Positions 1-9,041 of a stretch of 64,000 nucleotides of DNA are shown piece by piece; the first letter of the stretch is position 1, and every line of letters starts with the position of its first letter. The notes under the pieces are model-generated. The model had not been told where the DNA came from. It saw nothing but the letters and a program-made list of their open reading frames with translations, and did not search any database. Where the stretch lies: the NCBI RefSeq assembly GCF_003026355.1, contig NZ_PYON01000003.1:248001-312000 (forward strand). Direction: 5' to 3'. The translations under genes were made by a program, and so were the position numbers. This stretch comes from Photobacterium kishitanii. Lineage in GTDB: Bacteria > Pseudomonadota > Gammaproteobacteria > Enterobacterales > Vibrionaceae.

Positions 1-1540
1 TAAAATTACACCAGCCGATAGAATTAATATCAACACCTTGAATACTATCAGGAACAGTAAGGCGTAATTCCTCATGGTTGATAATGGCCATCAGGTGTTG
101 ATCATTTAACCATGTGAGCAATATGTTTAATTGGTATTGTTGCTGATTGTGCTCCGCTGCTGTGAGTTGATTTAGATACGATTGAAATTGTTGAAATTGC
201 TTCAAACTTAGATGCTGTTCCCAAAATGGATATAATTTCAAAAAACTAATAAGCCCTGTTATACGATTAGGCTCATTACGAATACCACAAATCGCGATAT
301 CCTGACGATCAATATAATGGCCAAATTTCACTTCTTGTGATTGATTATTACAGGCCTGCTCTAATAGTGCGGCATAGTGGCGACTATCATTATTGTTCTC
401 ATGGCTAATATTTATTAGGGGAGGAAGATTGATAGTAATAGGTTGTTGATTAAATAATGTCATTAATTGCTGTTTAACTGTGGCTGTTTGAAGTTGAGGC
501 TTATTTAATAGCAATACAAAGCAACCAACACTGTCGTTAGTTACTTGGTAGCAATTAGATTGATGGTTAAGAAAGAAAAAGTTTTCAGCACAGCGTTTGT
601 TTTTAGCCCATTGATGGTGAATCCAAAATTCAATGTTTTCTACTAATGCATTGTCTTGATTATAGTTAGCAAAGCGTTTGAGTCGAACTAATTTATTGGA
701 ATTGACACCTAGCATAAAAGGACCTGAGCCAATGGCTTTAAAGTCAGTCTTGCTACTAAAAATTAAACGCTTCGGCATTATGGCTGTTTCTGGTCGACAC
801 AGTAACCATGCAAAATTTATATCAGGTTCTTTTAATTCAATGGTTACCATACCATTATGACAAGACTCAACACGTGCAATATTGCTATATAAACCTTGCC
901 AATGAGAGCTGCGTTGTAATCCATGAAAATTGGCCACTACATCAGCGGCAGTTAAGCGCGATAGGTCATGAAATACTGTTTCAGCACGTAAATAAAAAGT
1001 CCATATGCGTTTATCATCACTGACTTCCCAACTATGGGCAAGATTACCATTTAGTCGACCATGATTATTGGCTAGCAGAGTTTGATAAATTTCACTTATA
1101 AGGTGTCGCTCAGTTCTTTCTGTTGCTTGATGTGGATGTAGCCATTCAATACTTCGGTGAAAAGGAACTAAAATGGTATCTTCTGTGGTGGTTACCGTTT
1201 GTGATAAATATTGCCATAATCCAGATGCAGTATCGCGACCATTAAAGCCGATGAGTTTATAAACAAGATCAATGTTATTGGTTGTCGTTGCTTTATCTAC
1301 TTCTTGATAGCAAGCATCAATAGGCTCAATAAGGCAATTAATCTCACCACGATTTCCTCTTCCTGAGATTGGGTGCCATGTTAGCCAGCCCTTAGTTGTC
1401 ATTTGTTTTAGTAGTGTACGGGTGTGACGTTCACTACAATTAAAATAGCTCGCAATATCAGTAATCGTTTTTTTTGACGTTCCTGGCCCCAGATTTTTAA
1501 ATAAATTTTCATAGAGCTCTAGCTTGCGTTTATTAATCAT
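1..1540 (-). CDS. SgrR-like transcriptional regulator, C-terminal end cut by the window edge
   Basis: Reading the minus strand from an ATG at 1540 gives an open frame of 513 codons that runs off the window. The N-terminus (about residues 18-65) is a winged-helix region with the SgrR-type stretch SERHTRTLLKQM followed by a GWLTW turn. After it comes a long region resembling the periplasmic solute-binding (SBP_bac_5) fold, as in SgrR/YbaE regulators, where it is thought to sense a small ligand in the cytoplasm. E. coli SgrR is about 550 residues, so only the last few tens of residues are missing. The start overlaps the stop of the small gene upstream by 8 nt, suggesting translational coupling. 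Family is fairly certain; a role in sugar-phosphate stress is only inferred, since no SgrS-like RNA was recognised. Confidence 0.8.
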   Translation of the reverse strand, partial: MINKRKLELYENLFKNLGPGTSKKTITDIASYFNCSERHTRTLLKQMTTKGWLTWHPISGRGNRGEINCLIEPIDACYQEVDKATTTNNIDLVYKLIGFNGRDTASGLWQYLSQTVTTTEDTILVPFHRSIEWLHPHQATERTERHLISEIYQTLLANNHGRLNGNLAHSWEVSDDKRIWTFYLRAETVFHDLSRLTAADVVANFHGLQRSSHWQGLYSNIARVESCHNGMVTIELKEPDINFAWLLCRPETAIMPKRLIFSSKTDFKAIGSGPFMLGVNSNKLVRLKRFANYNQDNALVENIEFWIHHQWAKNKRCAENFFFLNHQSNCYQVTNDSVGCFVLLLNKPQLQTATVKQQLMTLFNQQPITINLPPLINISHENNNDSRHYAALLEQACNNQSQEVKFGHYIDRQDIAICGIRNEPNRITGLISFLKLYPFWEQHLSLKQFQQFQSYLNQLTAAEHNQQQYQLNILLTWLNDQHLMAIINHEELRLTVPDSIQGVDINSIGWCNF

Positions 1541-1754
1541 TATTATTGATATTGAATCCGTTGTTATTTTGTGAATAAACTGTTTTAAGGATATCAGAGG
1601 AGGTGGGCTTGCTAAACTTATCTGTATCAAATACCTCATTGAGTCTTTGTAAGCGTTGTTCTGGCGTTATATAGAGTACACGAGCTAACAGAGTGGTGGG
1701 CTCACTTCCTGTTGCAGATGATATTAATTTTTTGATGTCATTATAAAAAGTCAT
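1533..1754 (-). CDS. small hypothetical protein, overlaps the SgrR-like gene
   Basis: A 73-residue protein with no recognised family. It has no signal peptide or membrane segment, is mildly charged, and ends in an asparagine-rich tail (QNNNGFNINNND). The start is supported by an AGAAGG Shine-Dalgarno about 9 nt upstream. Its TAA lies inside ATGATTAA shared with the start of the SgrR-like gene, so the two are very probably co-transcribed and translationally coupled. It is not SgrT: SgrT is about 43 residues, hydrophobic, and encoded divergently within SgrS. Coding status rests on the ribosome binding site and the overlap. Confidence 0.6.
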   Translation of the reverse strand: MTFYNDIKKLISSATGSEPTTLLARVLYITPEQRLQRLNEVFDTDKFSKPTSSDILKTVYSQNNNGFNINNND

Positions 1755-1810
1755 AAGTTGTACCTTCTGAGTTGATAGATACAGAATATGACTTATATCA
1801 AAATCAAAAA

Positions 1811-1840
1811 CGGAACAAAGATAGTGACTGTTCCGCTTTT
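1811..1840. terminator. symmetric hairpin with T-rich flanks, between the SgrR unit and marC
   Basis: A perfect 7-bp stem CGGAACA/TGTTCCG encloses an 11-nt loop. On the plus strand it is followed by CTTTTATTATT; on the minus strand by TTTTTGATTTTGA. It lies 57 nt upstream of the small minus-strand gene. It could end a plus-strand transcript, or act as an attenuator in the leader of the minus-strand unit. Confidence 0.45.
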
Positions 1841-2002
1841 ATTATTATGAGCGTCTTATAGGCATATTTTTTTATAATATAACTAAGTGTTAGTTCCATT
1901 TTATAATAATGAAACCAAATGCGTAATTTTGTAATTGTGCTGAGGTTTGATGTTATGATGCGACACAGCCATTCCATTAAATCATAACATCAGGGGTTAC
2001 CT

Positions 2003-2626
2003 TTGCTTGGTATTCTTATTACTCAATTCGTTGTTCTTTGGGCTGTTATTGATCCTATCGGTTCAGTGCCTGTTTATTTATCGCAGACACAGCATTTAAC
2101 GGCGAAACAACAACGTAAAGTGGCATTAAAAGCGGTAGCGATAGCGACAGGAGTACTACTCTTTTTTCTTGTTGCTGGGCAATTATTGCTTGAAGCTATG
2201 CAGATCCCTTTACCTGCCTTTCAAGCTGCGGGTGGTTTAGTGTTATTGCTGTTTGCATTAACGATGATTTTTGGTGAAAGTAAGCCAGAACAAGAACAAA
2301 AGTTATCAGAAGAAGTGAGCCATTCTGATTTAGCTGAACTGGCGGTTTACCCACTGGCGATTCCGTCAATTGCTTCTCCTGGTGCGATGATGGCAATTGT
2401 CATGTTAACTGATAATCATCGTTATTCAGTGGTCGATCAGGTCATAACTGCTGGAGTGATGGTCATTGTATTAGCCGTAACGTTATTGTTACTGCTTAGT
2501 GCCAATACTATTCAAAAATGGATTGGTAATATTGGTGCCGCTATTATTAGTCGTGTGATGGGATTAATTTTAGCTGCTGTAGCAGTGAATAATTTATTAC
2601 AGGGAATTAAGGACTTTTATATTTAA
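2003..2626 (+). CDS. MarC family integral membrane protein
   Basis: A 207-residue protein of the MarC/NAAT family (UPF0056), with six predicted membrane segments. The conserved features visible are DPIGSVPVY near residue 17, the second-half motif YPLAIPSIASPGAMMA near residues 118-133, and the C-terminal RVMGLILAAVAVNNLLQGI. Length matches the family (about 200). Members are inner-membrane proteins of unsettled function; the old link to multiple antibiotic resistance has not held up. Translation starts at TTG (2003) about 7 nt after CAGGGG; no in-frame ATG lies near. It is monocistronic and convergent with the MFS gene. A second member of the family (yhgN) is at 25384-25977. Confidence 0.85.
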   Translation: MLGILITQFVVLWAVIDPIGSVPVYLSQTQHLTAKQQRKVALKAVAIATGVLLFFLVAGQLLLEAMQIPLPAFQAAGGLVLLLFALTMIFGESKPEQEQKLSEEVSHSDLAELAVYPLAIPSIASPGAMMAIVMLTDNHRYSVVDQVITAGVMVIVLAVTLLLLLSANTIQKWIGNIGAAIISRVMGLILAAVAVNNLLQGIKDFYI

Positions 2627-2675
2627 CCGAAGGCTATTGTTTATTAAGTGATTATTTTGACGATCATTTTGTGAC

Positions 2676-2703
2676 ATGCCAGTATCATAATAGGTACTGG
2701 CAT
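2676..2703. terminator. hairpin between convergent marC-like and MFS genes
   Basis: Inverted repeat ATGCCAGTA / TACTGGCAT with a 10-nt loop, in the gap between the two convergent genes. No long T-run follows on either strand, so it may be a weak or bidirectional terminator. Confidence 0.5.
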
Positions 2704-2713
2704 TCATGTATTA

Positions 2714-3940
2714 TTATAATGCGCGTGAGTGTTGCTGATGAGTAAGGATAGCGTAAATGATGAAGCTAATAATAGATAGGCTAGCCATTATTAAATAGCC
2801 ACTGCTTACACCGAATAGTTTAACGCTGATACCAGCCATCAAATAAGTAATTAACCACCAAAAATGGGTTAATGAAAAGTGGGCAGCAAAATAAGGCCCA
2901 GTATCTTCATTATTGGTATCACAAGCCTTAGTAATAATCAGCCCTGCTGAAGTTTGAATAAATGACATTCCAGCTCCCATAGCAAAACAGACACAGCTAA
3001 AACCTATCCAACCTGGGGTTAATGCTCCCATAAAAAAAGACCCACAAATAATGGTTAATCCCAACCAGTGAAAATGTTGTGGTGTATATTTATCAAGTAA
3101 TTTAGGTAAACGTAAAGCAACAAGCATCGAACCTAAGCCAACCACCATTAGTGCCAATGCGGTTTGGGTTTGGTTACCTTGTAAAATGTCATGTACATAA
3201 ACGACGGTGTTTACGAGCACCATTGCAGATGCACTGGCAGCGGCTAAATAAGCAAACCATAATGCCTTAAGCGTTGGTTTACCTAAGTAGTTGGTGATGC
3301 CTTGAGTTAAGCTGTTTAAGCTAATCTTTGTTGGTGGTGCAGGTGCACGTGCACGTTTAGGTAAACTACAGCATAAAATGAGTCCAGCAGAAATAATAAA
3401 GGTTGCAGCATCAAGAGTGAATAATAGTTTAAATTGAATAATCGTAAGCAGTAGTGCAACTAATATTGGGCTGATAATTTGTTCTAAATCATAAGCCATT
3501 CGACTTAGTGATAATGCAGTTGCGTATTGGTGTTTATTGGGTAGTACCGTGGGTAACGTTGATTGAAAAAGTGGTGAAAATCCAGCAGAACAGGCATTGA
3601 TCGCGAACATTAAGCCATAAACTTGCCAAACCTGAGTCACAAACGGCAAGCATAGAAACATCAGTGCGCGAGCGATATCTAATATAATGAGTGTTTTTTG
3701 TTTCGGTAAGCGGTGGGCTATTGCTCCAAATACAGGAGCAAGGCCAATATAAGCCACCATTTTAATTGCAAAGGCGATACTTAGTACCATACCTGCACTG
3801 TCACCCGCTAAATTATAGGCAAGTAAGGCCAGGCAGACTGAGCTAACGCCGGTACCAATAAGAGAAATAATTTGTGCAGCAAGTAGGCGTAAATAATTTC
3901 GATTATGCCACATTGAGTCATTGTTCGTTATAGCCGTCAT
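2714..3940 (-). CDS. major facilitator superfamily transporter
   Basis: A 408-residue inner-membrane protein with about 12 membrane segments, typical of MFS drug/metabolite exporters (EntS/MdfA-like size). Between segments 2 and 3 lies the MFS loop region (APVFGAIAHRLPKQKT), a degenerate form of the GxLaDrxGrkr motif. Segments 4-5 carry NACSAGFSPLFQSTLPTVLP, which resembles the enterobactin-exporter type of MFS more than sugar porters. The gene is divergent from a LysR-type regulator; the 0.2-kb gap between them likely holds both promoters, and the regulator probably controls the transporter. The substrate cannot be told from sequence. Confidence 0.8.
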   Translation of the reverse strand: MTAITNNDSMWHNRNYLRLLAAQIISLIGTGVSSVCLALLAYNLAGDSAGMVLSIAFAIKMVAYIGLAPVFGAIAHRLPKQKTLIILDIARALMFLCLPFVTQVWQVYGLMFAINACSAGFSPLFQSTLPTVLPNKHQYATALSLSRMAYDLEQIISPILVALLLTIIQFKLLFTLDAATFIISAGLILCCSLPKRARAPAPPTKISLNSLTQGITNYLGKPTLKALWFAYLAAASASAMVLVNTVVYVHDILQGNQTQTALALMVVGLGSMLVALRLPKLLDKYTPQHFHWLGLTIICGSFFMGALTPGWIGFSCVCFAMGAGMSFIQTSAGLIITKACDTNNEDTGPYFAAHFSLTHFWWLITYLMAGISVKLFGVSSGYLIMASLSIISFIIYAILTHQQHSRAL

Positions 3941-4138
3941 TTACCAAGTCCAATCAATTAAACCAAATCATATCCCGTTACTGAGCAGTGTTTGCTTATG
4001 ATGTTAATTGCCACTGAGATGGCATAAAGAGTATTGGGAAGAGCAGTCAGTATATTTGTTTTACAGTTATCATTTAAATCGAACGTTTTTATAATTACTA
4101 TTAGTGAGTTCGATAACTATTGTGTGACTGGAGTGAAG

Positions 4139-5077
4139 GTGAAAGAGATAAATTGGCGTGGGGTAGATTTAAATCTATTATTGACGTTTGATGCGTTATA
4201 CCGTTTGGAAAGTGTGTCAGCGGCTTCTAAACATCTTCATCTTGGGCAGCCTGCAACGAGTTATAATTTGAAACGGTTGCGTGAGTTATTACAGGATCCA
4301 CTGTTTGAACGTGTTGGCAATAAAATGCTACCTACAACGAGAGCTCAAGAAGTTGCACCTAAAGTGGCAATGATTCTCGCTATTTTCAGTCAAGATATCC
4401 TCCCGTCAGTCGTGTTTGAGCCGCAATGCTATGCAGGGAAATTTATTATTGGGGTTAGTGATTATGCGGAGCAAATATTTGGCCCTGATTTATTTGATAC
4501 GTTGCAGCAACTTGCGCCACACTGCAAAGTTATTTTTAAACCTGTTGATAGTGAGAATTGTGTCGATTTATTAACTGCGCACAATACTGATGTGTGCATT
4601 GGGGTATTTAATGAGTTACCTGATCATGTGTTAACAACGTTTTTGTACCGCGAAAAACATTTGTGTACTTTTGATAATCGTGTAATGCAGACTCAAGTCC
4701 CGATTGATTTAGCAACGTATTTAAACACTCCTCAAATGATTGTGACTGCTAATGAATGTCTAACAACTCAAGTTGATAAAACCTTGGCGAATCTAGGTGT
4801 AAAACGCAATGTAGTATTAGGAACAACCCGTTTTTTAACGGTCAGACGAATGTTATTAGGCCGTAAAATGGTGGCGGTAATGGCGGAAATGGTTGGGCGT
4901 TCAGATCTGATTGATGACAACTTAACGTTATGTGTGCCTCCGATTGATATTCCTGATTTTGATATTGAAATGGTGACTTTAAAACGCGATAGTCACCATC
5001 CCCGTATTATTTGGTTATCCGAATTAATAAAGCACTTAATTCAAGCTAAAGTGAATACTTTACGAGATATTAATTAA
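4139..5077 (+). CDS. LysR-type transcriptional regulator
   Basis: A regulator of about 312 residues. It has an N-terminal LysR winged helix-turn-helix (DLNLLLTFDALYRLESVSAA then GQPATSYNLKRLRELLQDP) and a C-terminal periplasmic-binding-like sensor domain. The open frame extends upstream to 4034, but GTG at 4139 is preferred. It has GGAG 5 nt upstream and puts the HTH at the usual distance from the N-terminus. The DLNLL...FDAL opening is like the NahR/NodD/LeuO branch. The divergent MFS gene is its likely target. Confidence 0.8.
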   Translation: MKEINWRGVDLNLLLTFDALYRLESVSAASKHLHLGQPATSYNLKRLRELLQDPLFERVGNKMLPTTRAQEVAPKVAMILAIFSQDILPSVVFEPQCYAGKFIIGVSDYAEQIFGPDLFDTLQQLAPHCKVIFKPVDSENCVDLLTAHNTDVCIGVFNELPDHVLTTFLYREKHLCTFDNRVMQTQVPIDLATYLNTPQMIVTANECLTTQVDKTLANLGVKRNVVLGTTRFLTVRRMLLGRKMVAVMAEMVGRSDLIDDNLTLCVPPIDIPDFDIEMVTLKRDSHHPRIIWLSELIKHLIQAKVNTLRDIN

Positions 5078-5135
5078 ATAAGAATGTTTAATTGCTTATT
5101 ATATAAGTTTAATCTTTAATTAATTGCTGTGATTA

Positions 5136-5528
5136 TTATTTACAGTTGCCAGTAAAACCATTTTTAATACGGTTTTGCTGCAGTTTGTGACCTGATTTAA
5201 TAAGTTCGCTTTTGATATAAGCAAGCGTTTTTTTCGGGGTCTGGACTTGTAATTGTTTTGCGATAGCATTAACTTTTGATGTGTTACCTGATGCTGCATA
5301 ATTTTCACCAAGCGCAAGCAGTGCCACTGAATTGCGCATGTTATGTTCATTTTTTGCTATATTTTCTAATGTATTAAGACCAGACATATCACAAACATCT
5401 AGTTTCTCAGATGCTTGGATTAAGTCTTCTCCTAAAACCATATTACCCGCGGCTTCTTTTATTGAGTTACACCCTGTAAGTACTGCACTTGATAATAGTA
5501 GTGTAATTAGAATCGACTTTTTCATCAT
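5136..5528 (-). CDS. small putative lipoprotein
   Basis: A 130-residue protein with a lipoprotein signal peptide: a positively charged MMKKS, a hydrophobic core, and the lipobox LTGC at residues 17-20, so the mature protein would start at Cys20. The residue after Cys is Asn rather than Asp, compatible with sorting to the outer membrane. The mature part is helical, carries two further cysteines (Cys47 and Cys129, possible disulphide), and has no family I recognise. It is convergent with the LysR gene and followed upstream by 0.5 kb of AT-rich non-coding DNA. Confidence 0.7.
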   Translation of the reverse strand: MMKKSILITLLLSSAVLTGCNSIKEAAGNMVLGEDLIQASEKLDVCDMSGLNTLENIAKNEHNMRNSVALLALGENYAASGNTSKVNAIAKQLQVQTPKKTLAYIKSELIKSGHKLQQNRIKNGFTGNCK

Positions 5529-6029
5529 AAATCCTTTAATTGTAGGTAATAATAAAATCTATAACGACACAATTAATATGACGTAATAAATAATATATAT
5601 TTAAATTAGTTATTCACTGAATATCTGAATAGGAGGTAGATGCTAAAGATTATTTATATTACACGCAAATATATACAGGGTTATATTTTTATTGGCTGTA
5701 AATTATTATTTACATAAATGAGAATTATTATTGTTTGTGTTCGAATGTGAAATTATATTATATTGACGCAATATTCATGTTTACTTTTATGTTACATTTT
5801 AATTGTCGTTAAATATTATTTGGTTAAATCTTATCAGCTTCATTTTTATCTTCAAAAAAGTATTATTTAGCCTTTAAATGTAAAATATTTTATTGTAACG
5901 ATGAAGGTTTTTAATTAATGCGTGGTTTGGTTGAAAAATGGCCGTCTTGTTGTTGGTTTTTTGTACTTAAAATAAGATGATATAAATTAACGCCCTTATA
6001 GATAGGGCATTATGTTGATGCTATGGCCG
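5529..6029. other. AT-rich intergenic region, no gene seen
   Basis: About 500 bp of very AT-rich sequence between the lipoprotein promoter side and the 3' end of nasA. It contains a short inverted repeat GTAAAT-TATT-ATTTAC (5697-5712) and, just after it, TGAGAATTATTATTG (5719-5733). The latter has partial similarity to the Fur 7-1-7 operator, but in such AT-rich DNA this could be chance. No open frame with a ribosome binding site and no small RNA that I recognise. Confidence 0.5.
5992..6008 (-). terminator. hairpin after nasA
   Basis: GCCCT-TATAGAT-AGGGC, 5-bp GC-rich stem about 20 nt beyond the nasA stop codon on the minus strand; the T-tract after it is poor, so a weak terminator. Confidence 0.35.
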
Positions 6030-8693
6030 TTAATTCGCGTCGGTTAAGTTGAGTAAACTTTCTAACTCACACCAACATCCACCACACCCCGTCCCTGCTG
6101 TTGTTATACGACTTAAGGTAGACACATCTTGTACTTTTTTATTAGTAATAGTGTCAATAAGTTGTTGTTTGGTTATTTGTTTGCAAGCACAAACTATGTC
6201 TGTGTCGGTAAGATTATCTTCGCCATTGAGAAACTGATGTAATTTTAGTTCGTTACACTCATAGCCAATAATATTAGACGACGAGGTGAGATAGTGGCTA
6301 TTACTATAAGGACGAATGAGCAGTGAACTAATACAACGATTATTTTCGATCACGATTGCTCGACGGCTATTGTGGGTGATAGCACGTAAGTGGTGTTGGG
6401 CTGGATGCATAAAATAAGTCATTAATATTTGCTCTAGGGCACTTGGCGTAAGGTTTGAGCTGAGACAATATTGATAACCCGCTTTAACCTTTTTACATAC
6501 CCAATAGAGTGCTGTTGGTGATGGTAAGTCAGCTAATGTCACGGCTTCTGTCGTCGTTAAAATAGCATCAGTGGTGTAGGTGAGTGGTGTTAGTTGAACC
6601 GCTGTTGCTTTAAATTGCGGCTGGCCAGAAATAGGATCGCATTGTTCGTCGATGAGGGCGCAGACACTACCTGATGATGACGTTTGTTGGGTCCAATGAA
6701 TGGCAATAAAAACCTGCCTAGGTTTAACTTCAGTACTAATACGTACGCGAAAAATAGCTTTGCTGTATTGACTCGTTACTGTGACTAATTGATTATTACT
6801 GAGCTTATAGTGGTCAGCATCTGTTGGATGGACAGATATCAGCGGTTCTTGAATATGGCCGGCAAGAGAAGCCGAAAGCCCTGTACGAGTCATCGTGTGC
6901 CATTGGTCTCGAATTCTGCCTGTATTAAGTAATAGCGGGTAGGCTGTTGAATGATGAGTGATGGGAGGGCGATAAGGCGTTGCAATAAAGCAAGCTTTAC
7001 CATCTTGGGTAGGAAAAATGCCATCACTAAATAACCGCTGCTGGTTAATACCATCATCATTAATTGGCCATTGCTGCGGTAACAAATTATCGTAATCGTG
7101 GGCTGTTAGGTGGCTAAGTCCACTGAGATTAAGTAGCCGTGGCGTTTGGTGAGGGTGATTATTTGTTGCCGTTAAAGCGACGTGCTCTGCAAATATTTGT
7201 GCTTCATTGGTGTAATTAAAACTATCACCAAATCCCATTCTTTGAGCCACCTGAGTGATTATCCACCAATCAGGTTTAGCTTCACCTTGAGTCGGCAATA
7301 AGCGTCGCTGACGGGAAATATAGCGTTCAGAATTAGTGACGGTACCTGATTTTTCACTCCAACCTTGAGCTGGAAGCTTAATCGTAGCGTGACGCAAAGT
7401 ATCATTATTGTTGACGCAATCAGAGACAATTACACAAGGACATTGGGCTAATGCTCGATTAATTTTATTGCTGTTAGGTAAAGTTGCTGCTGGATTAGTA
7501 GCGATGATCCATACCGCTTTTATTGTGCCATTTGCAATAGCATCAAACATATCAACGGCTTTAAGACCGGGCTTAGTGGCCAAGTTATTAGTTTGCCAAA
7601 AGTCACTCAATAGCTGCCAATGATCTTGGCGTTCAAAACTAAGGTGTGCCGCTAATGTTGTCGCTAAACCGCCGACTTCACGTCCCCCCATAGCGTTAGG
7701 CTGACCTGTGATTGAAAAAGGAGTTGCTCCCAGTTTACCTATTCGTCCCGTTGCTAAATGACAATTGATGATAGCATTGACTTTATCTGTGCCTGATATT
7801 GACTGATTAACCCCTTGAGAATATACCGTTACGGTTCGAGGGTGGTTGGCGAAGAGTTGATAGAAAGTGCGTAGTTTTTCTGTATTGATCCCCGTTAATT
7901 GACTGACGTTTTCATCGTTACTCAAGGTCGCTGCCGTTGTTAATGCTGCTTCAATGTTATTGGTGTGCGCATTGATATATTCTTGATCAATATAGTTATT
8001 GTTATTTAAATAATTTAATAAGCCATTAAATAGTGCTATATCGCTACCAGGAGTAATCGCAAGGTGTAAATCCGCAATGTCACAACTTGCAGTATGGCGA
8101 GGATCAATCACCACAATTTTAGTGTTGTGCTGTTGTTGTGCTAGTTTAAGTCGCTGAAAAAGAATGGGGTGGCACCAAGCAAGGTTAGATCCAGTTAAAA
8201 TTACCACGTCTGCCGCTTCTAAATCATCATAACAGCCGGCGACACAATCTTCCCCAAACGCACGTTGATGTCCAGCCACTGCTGATGACATACATAAGCG
8301 CGAATTTGTATCAATATTAGCGGTGCCAATAAAGCCTTTAGCCAGTTTATTAACGACGTAATAGTCTTCTGTGAGTAATTGCCCTGAAACATAAAACGCA
8401 ACGGCACTAGGACCATAGCGATTAATAATAGATTGTAGCTGGGTAACCGTCTCATCCAATGCTTCATTCCAGCTAACGGGTTTATTTAATATTTGTGGTA
8501 TTAGCATGCGGTTATCATTAGTAAGTGTCTCTGTTAAAGTTAATGCTTTAGCGCATAACTTACCTTTATTAGCTGGATGTTGTTCGTCACCTTTTATGTC
8601 AAGTTGACCTTGGTTATTTATTCGTGATTTTATTCCACAGCCTACACCACAATAAGCACAGGTTGATTTTACCCATGAGCTTTTATTATTCAT
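6030..8693 (-). CDS. nasA: assimilatory nitrate reductase, catalytic subunit
   Basis: An 887-residue cytoplasmic molybdoenzyme that reduces nitrate to nitrite, the first step of nitrate assimilation. The N-terminal [4Fe-4S] ligands are visible as Cys12, Cys15, Cys19 and Cys47 (CAYCGVGC ... GKLCAK). The bis-MGD domains follow, with SRLCMSSAVAG near residue 150 holding the molybdenum-ligand region, and a molydop-binding domain near residues 590-700. The C-terminus carries a BFD-like [2Fe-2S] domain (CACKQITKQQL ... TGCGGCWC), as in Klebsiella NasA and unlike periplasmic NapA; there is no Tat signal. No electron-donor subunit (NasB/NasC type) is in the window. The gene is divergent from cobA-nirBD and has its own sigma-54 type promoter. 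Confidence 0.93.
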   Translation of the reverse strand: MNNKSSWVKSTCAYCGVGCGIKSRINNQGQLDIKGDEQHPANKGKLCAKALTLTETLTNDNRMLIPQILNKPVSWNEALDETVTQLQSIINRYGPSAVAFYVSGQLLTEDYYVVNKLAKGFIGTANIDTNSRLCMSSAVAGHQRAFGEDCVAGCYDDLEAADVVILTGSNLAWCHPILFQRLKLAQQQHNTKIVVIDPRHTASCDIADLHLAITPGSDIALFNGLLNYLNNNNYIDQEYINAHTNNIEAALTTAATLSNDENVSQLTGINTEKLRTFYQLFANHPRTVTVYSQGVNQSISGTDKVNAIINCHLATGRIGKLGATPFSITGQPNAMGGREVGGLATTLAAHLSFERQDHWQLLSDFWQTNNLATKPGLKAVDMFDAIANGTIKAVWIIATNPAATLPNSNKINRALAQCPCVIVSDCVNNNDTLRHATIKLPAQGWSEKSGTVTNSERYISRQRRLLPTQGEAKPDWWIITQVAQRMGFGDSFNYTNEAQIFAEHVALTATNNHPHQTPRLLNLSGLSHLTAHDYDNLLPQQWPINDDGINQQRLFSDGIFPTQDGKACFIATPYRPPITHHSTAYPLLLNTGRIRDQWHTMTRTGLSASLAGHIQEPLISVHPTDADHYKLSNNQLVTVTSQYSKAIFRVRISTEVKPRQVFIAIHWTQQTSSSGSVCALIDEQCDPISGQPQFKATAVQLTPLTYTTDAILTTTEAVTLADLPSPTALYWVCKKVKAGYQYCLSSNLTPSALEQILMTYFMHPAQHHLRAITHNSRRAIVIENNRCISSLLIRPYSNSHYLTSSSNIIGYECNELKLHQFLNGEDNLTDTDIVCACKQITKQQLIDTITNKKVQDVSTLSRITTAGTGCGGCWCELESLLNLTDAN

Positions 8694-8746
8694 TGATGAT
8701 GGCTCCTTTATTTATTTAGATAAAACAAATAGTGCAGTTAATTAAA

Positions 8747-8763
8747 GGCAATATATGTACCAA
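8747..8763 (-). promoter_or_regulatory. sigma-54 type promoter of nasA
   Basis: On the minus strand TTGGTAC-ATATA-TTGCC matches the sigma-54 consensus TTGGCAC-N5-TTGCW. The -24 GG is intact and the -12 GC is at the correct spacing. Transcription would begin about 45 nt upstream of the nasA ATG (8693). Confidence 0.65.
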
Positions 8764-8890
8764 TAGTTTTTAAGTTATTGTTTGTTGTCTTTTGTAAATA
8801 TTTAACTTGTTGATTTTATTGTTTATTTAAATATTCGTGTCGGTGGTTGTATTATTATCGTTTTTGTCAGCTTTTAATTTTTAATCATTT

Positions 8891-8929
8891 TGGTGCAATG
8901 CATTGTTAATAATGCACCATAATGGTGTT
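8891..8929. promoter_or_regulatory. cluster of NtrC-like half-sites (shared enhancer)
   Basis: Three half-sites are seen: TGGTGCA (8891-8897), TGCACCA (8913-8919) and TGGTGTT (8923-8929). The last two form TGCACCATAATGGTGTT, close to the NtrC consensus TGCACC-N5-GGTGCA. The cluster lies about 120-160 bp upstream of each of the two divergent sigma-54 promoters, the usual enhancer distance. It suggests nitrogen-limitation control of both units. Confidence 0.6.
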
Positions 8930-9025
8930 TGTTATTTTTATAGTGTGTTTTGTTTTTAGTGAATAAGTTTATCTTTATTTTTTAATTCAGCGTGTTGGCA
9001 GTGTTATTTATTATTTGTCTCGTGG

Positions 9026-9041
9026 TGGCATTAAGCTTGCT
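9026..9041 (+). promoter_or_regulatory. sigma-54 type promoter of cobA-nirBD operon
   Basis: TGGCAT-TAAGC-TTGCT agrees with the sigma-54 consensus TGGCAC-N5-TTGCW at all positions but one. Transcription would start near 9052, about 60 nt upstream of the cobA GTG. Confidence 0.7.

Noticed and set aside
5719..5733. Fur-box-like TGAGAATTATTATTG and possible RyhB locus
   Set aside because: Only 11 of 14 symmetric positions fit in very AT-rich DNA, and no RyhB core sequence is present downstream on either strand.
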